Below are positions 18,866-29,657 of a stretch of 29,951 nucleotides of DNA, in pieces (the first letter of the stretch is position 1; every line of letters starts with the position of its first letter). This DNA is from Nemertoderma westbladi (lineage: Eukaryota > Xenacoelomorpha > Nemertodermatida > Nemertodermatidae). The stretch spans positions 1 through 29,951 of the forward strand of contig JAUCBJ010002297.1 in the NCBI GenBank assembly GCA_032718475.1, read 5' to 3'. The translations under genes and the position numbers were made by a program. The notes under the pieces are model-generated. The model saw nothing but the letters and a program-made list of their open reading frames with translations, searched no databases and was not told the origin of the DNA.

Positions 18866-20024
18866 CTAATCAGTTTCGTAGGACAAAGAAGTTCGCAACC
18901 ATTTCTCCAACTCGTTTACCGGAAGTTCCTTACGTTGGCTGTAATCGGTTAACTGATCGCGGCAGATCTTACCGAGCGAGAAGTAGCTCGCCTTGGGGTG
19001 AGCGAAGACGAGAGCGCAGACCGAAGCGGCGGGACTCATCGCGAGGGACTCGGTGAGCTCGATCCCTGTGGCGGCTTCCACGCCGCACAGCCGCCACAGC
19101 GTCCGCTTCTCCGTGTGATCCGGTTGGGTGGGATACCCCGGCGCGGGTCGGATACCCGAGTAGCGAACCTTCAACGCGTCCGCCACGCAAACCGCCTCCT
19201 CAGACGCGAAGCCCCACAACTCGCGACGAACTCGCGCGTGTAGTTCCTCTGCGAAAGCCTCCGCTAGTCGGTCCGCCAACGCTTTAACCATTATACTCCG
19301 GAAATCGTCATCGTCAGCTTCGTAACCTTTACACAGGTCATTGACTCCGATGCCGGCGGTCACCGCCATGAACCCGATGTGGTCAGTCCGACCTGAACCG
19401 ATCGGAGCCACAAAATCAGACAAACATAAAAACGGCTCCTTTTCGTCTTTCTCTTCTTGTTGCCTGAGGCAACAGAGTCGACCAATCGGGTTGGAGGATT
19501 CGTCGAATAGTAGGATATCGTCTCCCTCCGAGTTTGCGCGGTAGAAGGCGACCATCCCATTGGCTCGTAACGATCGATCCGCGACTATCCCCGACAGCAT
19601 CCGGTTCGCGTCGGCGAAGAGTTTCTCGGCCTCGGCGCCGACCGTGGGATCCCGGAATATCTTGGGGTACGTCCGATTCGGGTACTTCCCGTGGAGTTGC
19701 CAAACGTCGAAGAACGGGCGCCAATCGATGTAGGGGACGAGAGCGGCGAGATCCTGATCGAGGAATGACCGCGTGCCGGTGAAGGTAGGCGGGCGGGCGG
19801 GCGGCTCTGTCAGCCAATCGACGACGAGACCCTGGGATCTGGCGGTCGCTAGGGTTACGTATCTCCGGTCTAACAGCGTGCTGTAGTAATCCTCCTTTAT
19901 GTCGGTGTATTCCTCCCGCACGTCGTCCTTGAAGGAATCGGCGTTGTCGGCGTCCAGAAGTTTAGTGCAAACAACCGCGCTGCGAGACGCGTCTAATACG
20001 TGGATCACCGCGTTGTTACGGTAT
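18866..20024 (-). CDS. MTR: MTR exon 4: end of B12 domain and the reactivation domain
   Basis: Acceptor TTGCCTAG (AG at 20026-20025). The first base completes an Arg codon split across intron 3, then the frame runs to a TAG at 18868-18866. Residues 880 to 1264 include VIHVLDAS at the end of the B12-binding domain, the YIDWRPFFDVWQL segment, DRLAEAFAEELH, and the S-adenosylmethionine-binding RPAPGYPTQPDH at about 1171-1182, then LTESLAM. The product ends in a YETD tail like the family. This domain reactivates oxidised cobalamin by reductive methylation with methionine synthase reductase. Confidence 0.95.
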
Positions 20025-20154
20025 CTAGGCAACGAGAATTTAAGAAAAGTTAATAAAAAAAAGTATCGAGAGTTTATACGAGTGTTGAAATAGTATATTA
20101 ATTATTAGAAGTACAAACGAAACAGATAGGTTATTATTCTTATTTTATCTCTAT

Positions 20155-20330
20155 GCTTCTTTGACGCAAATAACAGCTGATTACTCCCAAAAATAAAACT
20201 GTAACCTTTGTTCTATTGTGTTTAGTTTATTGTTTTGGGTTAAATAACGTACCACTATAACCTGCTCCATTCCATTAAATGATAATTTAACATTGAGACG
20301 ATATATTAATACGCTAATAACACCAGGTAA
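20155..20330 (+). mobile_element. MITE-like repeat, copy 2
   Basis: Shares with copy 1 (7331-7583) the runs gacgcaaataacag, gattactc-caaaaataaaactgtaacc, ttctattgtgtttagttta, aacctgctcc and atttaacattgag. The homopolymer ends are not seen; both ends are worn or truncated. Confidence 0.7.
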
Positions 20331-20642
20331 CTCCCTCAACAACAGTTGCGCCCGTTAATTAGTTTCTAATAAAAATTAAATAATATAGTTACATAAATTT
20401 GCGATTACAAATATGAAAAATAAATCCGGACGTTAAATAAATGATTGAAATTTTTTTTTAATGAAAACAACATTTTTATTAGGAATCAATAATTACCGGT
20501 ACTATCTATTATGTTATGAATTGGGAGGTTAATAATTAATTAATGAAGGCCTTCCTGTCGGTTTATAGTTGTTCCCCCTGAGTTTATTGTCTCCTAAACG
20601 AAATCAATAAACTTACAATTAATGAAACCAAATTAACGATAC

Positions 20643-20800
20643 GGGGGGGGGGGGGGGGGGTGAAATAAACCCCACCTCGGCGTATTAATATTTTATATTA
20701 ATTATATAATATATACGTATTAGTTACAGATGGATTTATTCTAACCAAAACAATAAATATAGGTCATTAGCACAGGTTATTAGTTATTTAGTTAATCAGC
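20643..20800 (-). mobile_element. MITE-like repeat, copy 4 (diverged, G tract at its end)
   Basis: Begins with an 18-G tract (20643-20660). Then it follows the reverse complement of copy 1: cctcggcgtattaatatt, taaccaaaacaataaa and caggttattagtta. More diverged than copies 1 to 3. Confidence 0.5.
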
Positions 20801-20866
20801 TAAGTAAAACATTAAAAATATTCAACAACAAACTTTATGTAAACCGAATTAAATATATTTGTTTAC

Positions 20867-22272
20867 CTCGGCCATATCTTTACTGCTGTGTGGGTCCGCG
20901 AGGTTGTAGCGCCCCCTATCAGCAAGGGGACCGCGAACCCTTGCCGTTGCATCTCCCCGGCAACGTGGACCATCTCGTCCAGGGACGGGGTGATCAACCC
21001 CGAGAGACCGACAATGTCGGCCCCTTCGCTAACCGCAGCCGCCAGGATCTTCTCGCAAGAACACATGACCCCGAGGTCAATAACCTTGAAGTTGTTGCAC
21101 CCTAGGACCACAGACACGATATTCTTCCCGATGTCGTGGACATCGCCTTTAACGGTCGCTATGACAACGGTGGCGACGTGATAATCGGTGGATCCCCCGA
21201 GCGCGCCAGACCGCCGCCTTTCCTCTTCCATAAACGGGATCAGATGACCGACGGCTTTCTTCATAACCCGAGCCGATTTAATAACCTGCGGTAGGAACAT
21301 CTTCCCGGAACCAAATAAATCCCCAACCACCGACATCCCCTTCATCAACGGACCTTCTATAACATTCAGAGGCCGCGGATACAACTCCGTGTTGATCCGA
21401 GCTTCCTCGGTGTCCGAGATGATGAATGAGTCGATCCCTTTAACGAGGCTGTACTCGAGTCGTTTCTCTACCGGACCGTTCCGCCATTCGTCGACCGCGG
21501 CCGCGTCCACCTTCTTGCCTCCGACGGCGAGGGACTGCGCGAACTCGAGAAGCCGTTCCGTCGTGTCGCTACTCCGGTTCCACAACAGATCCTCCGAGAG
21601 TTTCAGCAACCGCGGCTCGATATCGTCGTAGATCGGCATCGTACCCGCGTTCACGATCCCCATGTCCATGCCGGCCGCGATCGCGTGGTAAAGGAACACG
21701 GAATGCATCGCGGAACGCACCTCCTCGACGCCGCGGAACGCGAACGAGAGATTGGAGACGCCCCCGGAGACCCGACAACCCGGGAGAGTCGACTTTATCT
21801 CGCGGATCGCCGCGATGTAGTCCAACCCGTAGTTGTTGTGTTCCTCCAACCCGGTGCCGATAGTCAGGATGTTGGGATCGAATATGATATCGGATGGATT
21901 CATTCCGACTTCATCTACGAGAATTCGGTAGGACCGCGTGCAAATCTCGACCTTCCGACGAGCGTCGGCCGCTTGTCCTTCTTCATCGAATGCCATCACA
22001 ACAACAGCAGCACCGTGTCGCTTTATAATTCCCGCTTTATTCATGAAATCCTCTTTTCCCTCCTTCAAACTGATACTATTCACTATCGGTTTGCCCTGGA
22101 AGCATTTGATTCCGGCCTCAACAACCGCGAAGTTGGAACTGTCGATGCAGATTGGCACCTTGGCGATATCGGGTTCAGACGATATGTAGTTGAGGAACTT
22201 GGACATGCAGGAGACGCCGTCCAGTAATCCGTCGTCCAGGTTTACGTCCAATACCTGGGCACCCATCTCTAC
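20867..22272 (-). CDS. MTR: MTR exon 3: pterin domain (most), cap and B12-binding domain
   Basis: Acceptor CCGTTTAG (AG 22274-22273), first codons GTA GAG ATG (Val-Glu-Met), so the ATG at 22266 is internal and not a start. Residues 411 to 878 plus two bases. The pterin-binding part holds [35 protein letters not shown] and [14 protein letters not shown]. The cap domain has the [14 protein letters not shown] and PLMKGM..VGDLFG segments. The B12-binding domain has [12 protein letters not shown], whose His (about 789) is the lower axial cobalt ligand, followed by [12 protein letters not shown] and LLIGGATTS. It is GC- and CpG-rich compared with its introns. Confidence 0.96.
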
Positions 22273-23185
22273 CTAAACGGTCGAATAGTAGAGTAAGTGC
22301 AAAAGGTCAAACAGGTGTTTACTTCGAGTAATTTGGTTTATAATAACGTAAGAAATAGATGGGGCTAATCTAACGAGTTTTATAACTCCATATTATTTTA
22401 ACTGCGGCCCGTGGTGCGGAGTTTTAAAAAAATAAATAATTCTCAAACAAGTTATTTTCATCTGATTTTTCTCAAAATTAGATACAGAGACGAAACTGGA
22501 AAATCTCGGCGAATTGATATCTCGCCTCAATGTTAAATTATAAGGAGCTGGTTACAGAGGGACACTATTATAACCAAAACAATAAACATAAGTCAATAGA
22601 AAATGTTATCGTTTTATTTTTAGGAGTGAACAGCTGTTATTTGCGTCGAATTTCCCCTGGAGATGGAATAATTTTTATTCATCGAAAGTCCCCCGCCGCC
22701 TTCCTATCTAACAAATTAATAAAATCCAATAAATATAATTTAAAGAGCGCGCCCCTTAAAATATAGATACTAACATACACCGAAGCCTTTTATACGCCAT
22801 ATATCCCCATATATTTTGGGATTTCCTCTATGAAAATGGCCACAATCGTTGACCAAAAGTCTCTTTTTGGGACTTTGTTGTCGAAAAGCAACAAAAACAC
22901 AAGTTGCTTTTATTCCCAAATCACATATCATTATTATTACATTTACCATATTCAGTGCGTCATAAATACAAATAAAAGGTTATAATATGATTTCTACTCA
23001 TCGTTCTAGCAACCTAACAAATTTAATATAACAAAATTAATATTACCTACAAACTAGACTTAATTTTAATTACACATTAGTACTAGTTAATCATTTGCTG
23101 CAAATTTAATTAGTTTATGTACCTTAGTTTACATATACATACATAAATAAATACACATTTAAATAATAAATAATACACGATTTAC
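22273..23185 (-). other. MTR intron 2, with one MITE-like copy
   Basis: Donor TCGCAG/GTAAAT (GT 23185-23184), acceptor AG 22274-22273, phase 0. AT-rich. It holds a copy of the repeat family at about 22497-22700. Confidence 0.85.
22497..22700 (-). mobile_element. MITE-like repeat, copy 3
   Basis: Reverse complement of copy 1. It shares ctcggcgaattgatatc, cgcctcaatgttaaatt, taaccaaaacaataaac, tgttatttgcgtcgaattt and cccctggaga. The outer end reads toward gtcccccgccgcc, a short C run instead of a long tract. Confidence 0.72.
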
Positions 23186-24319
23186 CTGCGATTTCGCAAC
23201 AACCAAAGCCTCTTCGTATTTATTCTCCTTTATTAACCGACAGAACTTCCTGGATCCGGCCACGTTGCAGCGCTCCCCGATATTAACGAACATGGCCCCG
23301 GGCGCTATCAGGTTGGCCTCCATCCCGGAGAGCATCAGGTACCCCGGATGGCGGCTGGACTGAGACGCCACTCGCGGCTTACAGCCCTCCACGGCGAGCT
23401 TTATAGCACGGATGTGTTCGGGGGTGGAACCGCAGCAGCCACCCACCAGATTCACCAAGCCGTCGCGCGCGAACCCGCGCACCGAGTCGGCCATCATGGC
23501 CGGAGTTTCGTCGTAGCCACCCATCGCGTTGGGCAGCCCCGCGTTCGGGTAGCACAGAACGAACGCGGGGGTGAACGCGCTCACCGCCGCTATGAACGGC
23601 CGCATCTCGCGGGCGCCCAACGCGCAGTTCAACCCGAGACACAGCGGCTGCGCGTGGGACACGCTCACGCAGAACGCCTCGGTCGTCTGTCCGGACAGCG
23701 TCCGGCCGGAGCGGTCCACTATCGTCCCGGACACGAACACCGGAACCGGGGAGGACGCGTCGAACACCTCGCCGATCGCGTAGAGCGCCGCTCGCGCGTT
23801 CGCCGTATCGAATATCGTCTCGACCAGCAGGACGTCCGCGCCGCCCTCCAATAACGCCGTCGCTTGCTCCGAATAACTCGCCACCAACTCGTCGAACGTA
23901 ATGTTACGAAACTCAGGTTTCTCTACGCTTGGGGAGATGCTGAGAGTTCGGTTAGTCGGTCCGAGAGAGCCCACTACGTAGCGTCGTTGTCCGCTAGAGG
24001 CGCTAACAGCGTCCGCAGCACGTCGAGCGATTCTCGCCGACTCTCGGTTCATCCTCGCTACGCTCGTCTCGAGTCCGTAGTCCCCCTGGGCGACTCGCGT
24101 GCTGCTGAACGTGTTGGTGCAAACGAAGTCGGCGCCGGCCAACAGGTTGGCCAGGTGGATGTCGTAGATCGCTTCCGGTTTGGTTATACTGAGGAGGTCG
24201 TTGTTGCCCCGCAACGGGACGGGATGGTCTTTAAATATCTCGCCCCGGAAGTCTTCCTCCTCCAATCGTAAGCGCTGGATCATCGTTCCCATGGCGCCAT
24301 CGAACAACATAATCCGCTC
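23186..24319 (-). CDS. MTR: MTR exon 2: homocysteine/zinc domain and start of pterin domain
   Basis: Acceptor ATATTAG (AG 24321-24320), first codons GAG CGG ATT ATG (Glu-Arg-Ile-Met). The ATG at 24310 is therefore internal. Residues 33 to 410. The homocysteine-binding barrel begins DGAMGTMIQ, with [24 protein letters not shown] and ETIFDTANA. The zinc-binding Cys residues are in GLNCALGA (about 264) and GGCCGS (about 327-328). The last part, [16 protein letters not shown], starts the pterin domain. 1134 nt is exactly 378 codons, so both flanking introns are phase 0. Confidence 0.96.
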
Positions 24320-24726
24320 CTAATATAAAATAATAAAAGTAAAATAACAATTTATTGTGAATTGAAAACAAATGTTTAAACTATTTAAACGTTAAATATC
24401 AGAATATAGTCTATCCAAAAAATAAGTATATAAAAATTGCAGGCTAAGAAAAAGTAGCTTAAAATTACAGATATACCGGGCTCTATCACACTACAGGCGC
24501 CACTTTTTATATGGAAAGCATACAGCGTTATCTTACGCAAAAATAGAATCGAAAAATAAGTCAATTGTGTAATCGAATACAGTAGCCAATATGGCTGTTA
24601 GACCCTCAATCGGCGCGAATTATACAACTACAACCGCTAGGTAAACATTGTAAAAGTTGTATCGATATTAAGACTGTAAGATGTTGTTAGTCTGAACTGG
24701 TGCTGAATTAATAATTGCGAACAAAC
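24320..24726 (-). other. MTR intron 1
   Basis: Donor TTGCAG/GTTTGT (GT 24726-24725), acceptor AG 24321-24320, phase 0. 407 nt, AT-rich, no repeat family recognised. Confidence 0.8.
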
Positions 24727-24822
24727 CTGCAAGATTTCAGTTAGCTCCGCAGTCAATGTAGGTACCGGTGTCGGTTTATCCATTGCACGTGTCGCGGATT
24801 GGCCTACTATTGTGGGAGGCAT
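24727..24822 (-). CDS. MTR: MTR exon 1: start codon and N-terminal segment
   Basis: 32 codons from the ATG at 24822-24820 (purine at -3). The final part, LTAELTEILQ, continues into ERIM of exon 2 and so matches the family N-terminus in which a helix ending ILQ precedes the barrel. A second ATG 13 codons in could also start the protein. The short N-terminus is poorly conserved in the family, so the start codon is the least certain part of the gene; the splice join is well supported by frame and length. Confidence 0.8.
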
Positions 24823-27790
24823 TCTGGGAAAAATAAAGAGATAGCCCTCGAACAGTGGACGAGTGAAATCAAACTAACAAGAAGGTGATTACCGCCAACC
24901 ACAGAGCACTACGGTACAAACTAAGAACCTATTTATCTAGGTCTAACAAAAACTAAATGCTATGTACTGATGTATGTATCAAGCAAGCAATACCGCGACC
25001 CGCGGCACCGTTAGATTTAGAACAGTAGCAGTACCGGTAGTCTAGTAGATCTTGCCCTTGGTCATCAGCATGGACAGTGATGCCTGTAGAATTATTTGCC
25101 CCACGCTCACTGTCACACTGTCTACACACTGACACAGTATTCGCAACAACACACTACAGCATATTAATTAATACTACAGTAGGCCCTAGCCCTACTAGTA
25201 ATTAATTATAGTACCGATGGCCTAGGCCTAGGCTGTCACATAATTGCGTAAACTACTGAACCGTGTACTGACCTAACTATAGCAAAACAAGATATGCAGG
25301 CATTATACTGATGTAGCGGTATCACAGTCACTGACTAACCAGACAAAAATGACAGGCATCATCAGCCAATATATACATTTATAGGTTACAGCATGTGATT
25401 ATCAGTTGCTAGGATAACAAGCTGCAACCAGAAGAATTGACTCGCAACTATGGCAACGAAATAAATAATAACATAAATCAACTGGTTAATTTACAAAGGG
25501 GAATTCACTCTGAAAGGTGTAGGTGTAGGTACACACAGCACACACACAAACATTAATTATCATCCTGGCTATTGCAAGGGCTACTAAAGCAGTTTATATA
25601 ATGCATAGCCTTTGTAGTAAGAAAAAATTTGAATATGTTTTATATCTTTAATAATAAATTAATCAATTAGTTAATTAATTATTATTAAAATCAATTACTT
25701 TCAGCGTATTATCCAATTATGTATTGTATACTGTAGTCTTACAAAGCGCAGTTGGACTAAGTAATGCTCCATGCATTTCAATGTAAATTATGTAGACCTA
25801 CAATAAGCTGAGCAGTAAAACGCTAGTCACGCTGCTAAACTGACGGGGGTATAAGAGTATCTTATACCTTATATTTAATGTGAACCATGTATTACAACCA
25901 TATGGCTCTAGCTATTGATCGATGACGCTAAATGTAATTATAATTAATTAACGAGTAATAATACAGTATACTTTGGGGTAACAATTCCAACAAGTAATAA
26001 AGATAGAATGCTACTGCCCCCAAAGAGACCTGACTGCTTGATTAGTAGTACCTGTGTACAATGTGAATACTTTATGAGATAACAGATATTAATTCCCTTG
26101 GTGGCAGTCCCAGATGTACCAGGTACAGTTGGTAACATATTGAATCAAAGTTCACCTTAATATCTCCCATAAATGTTGTATTTAGCCTGTTCTTAAAATG
26201 TATGGTTGGGGAAAAAATGTTTACGCCCTTGTGAAGTATACCAGGTTTTTCAATTTTCGGTCGATGAGATACAGTACTCCAGAGAACATTGGGTATAAAT
26301 ACATTTATCCTCAATAAATTTGTTAATAGCGCTTATTTCTACCTTATAACCTGTAGAGAAACCAATTTGTTTATTGTTTTGGTTTGATTCAGCCCTTTGG
26401 GTAACTGGGTTCTTAGCGAAAAGCTGGTATTCTTCACATGGTGTGAACAGCAGAAAGTCTGGAATACTTCAAATGGGCCAATGTTTATTGTATTTACAGT
26501 TATTGTGCTTTAAGTAAGTGGGTGGTTGAACATTGTCTCAGGCAACGATAGGTGTTACCCTAGTTGCTGCCACTTAGACCACTAAAGAAATTTAACATTC
26601 GATTTATTTAATTAAATTTTTATTTTATGAAATTGTGAAATACAATATAACTATATACTGTAGTACAGTATAAGAAGGGGTAGCAGTACATATATAATTT
26701 TATTAATTTATTATTAATAATTCCACACAGCCAATCAAGGCTATAAGGGGAGGTACGGTAAAAATTGCACTTATAACACAAACCAACACCAACACCAAAA
26801 TTAAGAATAATGCACAATCACAGCACAGAACGTTGAATAATGCACATAACCTAAATTTAGTCAATAACGGGGAAAAAATGTATATGCATATGTTATAAAG
26901 CGACCTAACCGAAAGAACACCTTATTAATTATTATTACAGTAGTAGTACCAGTTGACCAAAATGACCAGTTTATATAACACCATCACTAGAGATACTGCT
27001 GAATTGCTGAGGCAATGAATAGCATTTAATAATAATAAAATTAAACCAAAATTAATATATGATATAGGGCCTACAAATAGTTGATTCTTCGATTACCTCC
27101 AAACTGTTGAAGGTTGTTTGCATAAAAATTGTGGCTAAAAGTGGCTACACTTACAGTAATACAGTAACAGTACAAACAGTAATAATTACTTACGAATTGC
27201 TAACTAACTAATATAAGAACCGAAGTTTATAAATATACAACAATTACTCTTACAGTGGCGGAAAACAGTAATTGAACGTATTTCGCAAACAATCTACTCT
27301 ATTATTTTATGGAGCCAGTCCTGATACTGCAAGGCGACATTAGTTACCAGGAAGATCAGTTGGACATTTAAAACTGTACGAATTCAGCGAAGTAAGAAAT
27401 ATTAATATTGGAATTGAAATAAATATTTCTAGCATTTATTCCACAACGAAGTATCGTTTCTCATAAACTCATAAAAGTGCGCAATAAGATGGTGGCTGAT
27501 TCGATGTAACGGATTTACAGTTTAGCTATTATAGAGTAGGCATACATGTAATTCAGCTGTTAATTTAGTTACGAAAATACAGGTACTAGGTAGGCCTAAG
27601 CAATATCTGACTAAAGCAACATCTTCTTGATATAATAATTGAATGGCATCATTGTGCTTGGGCAGAAAATGAGGGGAAAGTGAAACATAAAACGGAAAAA
27701 ACGTCTGAGCGACAATCCAGATATTAAGAATGCGACGCTCTGACTAAAGTATTACAATGTAGGCCTAATATAATATAATGTAATGTAAAT
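24823..27790. other. Intergenic stretch, no gene recognised
   Basis: The presumed promoter side of MTR lies at its left end; I see no TATA box at the right spacing. The rest is AT-rich with short frames only (for example 26072-26314 minus), none with a domain I know. Short palindromes such as cctaggcctagg (about 25221) are frequent. Confidence 0.5.
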
Positions 27791-27855
27791 AATACACTGC
27801 AGAGGTAGGCCTACTGTATGTCATACAGTTAGTAGGCCTACCTCTGCAGTGTATT
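27791..27855. repeat. Near-perfect palindrome, 25-bp arms
   Basis: aatacactgcagaggtaggcctact (27791-27815) is exactly complementary to 27831-27855. The 15-base loop itself contains gtatg/catac. Outer bases add partial pairing. Confidence 0.9.
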
Positions 27856-29486
27856 ATAATTTGCAACAAGCCATTGGACATATGTTTTATAAACAAACAG
27901 CGTCCGTTCAGTTTCAGTTCCTTAGACTCATTTCCAGTGCCCCCCCCCCCCCCCCCCCCCCCCCCAAATACAATTATCACCAGAGGGAACTGGTGCTCAT
28001 TTAACTACCGTTTAAGGTGGATGGCAGAAATGCGACCAGGCTACAGTAGTTTCTTTAGAGCGTTAAGTACATAGCTGACTTTAGCGCACGGTGGCAGCTA
28101 CACTAGCTTTGCTACAGCTACAGTAATAGCCACTGGGTGCCATTAAACCCAGTAAAGATAATTTTTTTGTCGTACTGTACTACAGTGTTATGTACTGTAA
28201 TTATTGGTGTTGGGGTGCAAATATATTCAATACAATATCTGCTATGGGTCCCAAATAAAGGCCCGGGCCATCTCGGATTGAAATTTAAATTGCGTTCGTG
28301 CTATAAAATAACAACTCCCCTTGGACCACTTGCGCGGATCGAACAACGACCTAAGGAGGGATTTGAATTCAAGGCTGCGTATTTAATAGGCTACACAAAC
28401 TCCCATCTTACAGGGGGTACATCGGAAATTGGCATTAGGTCTACTCCTATAGTATGTTATCCTGGATTATTTATCACCTACACCGGTAGGGCCTACCGTG
28501 TATAAACCCGTCTCAACTGCCCTATAAAGTTTATAATAGGCCTACATAACTTATATAGTGGGTGACTTTGCGGCGGGAATTTAATTTAAATATATATATT
28601 TTAAGAAATAAAGTGTTTTCTAAGTAATTAAACATAGAGTACATACATTCTGAAAATCACACTTTACTACAGTACAACAGCTCTTTATAAGACTTCAAAG
28701 AAATTCTGTAGTCTTAACAACATGCAAACAAAGAGTCTAGATAATTTATACTGTAGTTTCAGCATTTAATTCACAATAGTTGCTTCAATGAGGCCCTTTA
28801 CACAGTGGGCGGGTATCTGCTGTAATCTCAAGTCTTATCTTCTTTCTCGTCAATTTCAGTTACGGTGTGGATAACTTCCAAATCAGAGACAGATCTGCAA
28901 CATATTTATAAAATGTTTTGAATTACAGAGGGTACAGTTGTTATGTGACACTGTAAGGAGAAAAACATTCAACCGGACTTCGAGCAACACATGACGTCAG
29001 GCTGAGTAACATCAGGTTAAAGTAGTCAACTACTCAGTAGTGTTAGTGGGCCCTTGCTACTACAGTAGTTACTGCGAAGATATAACAGGTTTACGTGTAA
29101 ATGGTAACTTATGGCACGAATACGTGTGAAATTGGAACGTACGTACATCATTTACGTGTGAATAAGAACTTGAATAATGCCAAAGTCATATACATTATAT
29201 TTATGAGCACAACGTGCGTTGTGTGCAAGGCGTACTAAAGGGTATATACAAGGCCATGCCATCGAGTTAACTGGGGGTGGTGACTGGGGGCAAGATTTTT
29301 TTTACAACAATTTGATATTTTGATATGGGGAGAGTTCTATAAATCTTCATTTGCTGCAATTTGGTCAATGGACGTAATTGAAGCATCCTCGTTAAGTAAG
29401 ATACAAAATTTTATGGTAGCTAGTGTTTTAGGTAGGTTTAGCTAGCAATTTCGACACTGGTTCCGACAACCTACTTCCTTCTATAA
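27856..29486. other. Intergenic stretch with a 26-bp C tract
   Basis: Holds the poly(C) run 27940-27965. A plus-strand frame at 28137-28505 (122 codons) has no recognised domain. No gene supported. Confidence 0.45.
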
Positions 29487-29638
29487 ATATTTTGTAGTAG
29501 GTAGTTATTGTTACTATTTGTATAGAAAATGTTCCAGAACATGTTAGCTATTAATTTTTTTAATATTTTGTAGTAGGTAGTTATTGTTACTATTTGTATA
29601 GAAAATGTTCCAGAACATGTTAGCTATTAATTTTTAAA
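29487..29638. repeat. 76-bp tandem duplication
   Basis: tttgtagtaggtagttattg starts at 29491 and again at 29567 (76 bp apart). The two units are almost identical through gttccagaacatgttagcta. Confidence 0.95.
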
Positions 29639-29657
29639 AAAATTATGTTCTAGAACA

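Larger units (their letters stand above)
20025..20866 (-). other. MTR intron 3, with two opposed MITE-like copies
   Basis: Donor CCGAG/GTAAAC at the 20867/20866 border, acceptor at 20026-20025. It contains two copies of the G-tract-ended repeat family in opposite orientation (about 20155-20330 and 20643-20800), so the intron RNA could fold back on itself. Confidence 0.8.
18866..24822 (-). other. MTR: Methionine synthase gene (cobalamin-dependent), four exons, complete
   Basis: The cytosolic enzyme moves the methyl group of 5-methyltetrahydrofolate to homocysteine through a cobalamin cofactor, giving methionine and tetrahydrofolate. Exons are 24727-24822, 23186-24319, 20867-22272 and 18866-20024. 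All three introns (407, 913 and 842 nt) have GT...AG ends and keep the frame (phases 0, 0, 2). The joined length is 3795 nt (1264 aa plus stop), almost exactly the 1265 aa of the human enzyme. Domain order is normal: homocysteine/zinc, pterin, B12 cap and binding, then reactivation/S-adenosylmethionine domain. All key residues seen are kept, so it should be functional. Vertebrate MTR has over 30 exons; three introns here mean heavy intron loss. Introns 2 and 3 carry MITE-like repeats. Splice sites are inferred from sequence only. Confidence 0.95.

Noticed and set aside
22264-22266. ATG at 22266 (and at 24310) as starts of separate methionine-synthase-like genes
   Set aside because: Acceptor AG plus in-frame codons directly upstream join them to the preceding exon, and the sum gives one full-length protein.
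26072-26314. 80-codon minus-strand frame that vaguely resembles a LINE tail (FKNRLN)
   Set aside because: Only one short motif matches, with no RGH or RV..W blocks around it.
28137-28505. 122-codon plus-strand frame
   Set aside because: No recognisable domain and biased by low complexity; no splice context linking it to a gene.
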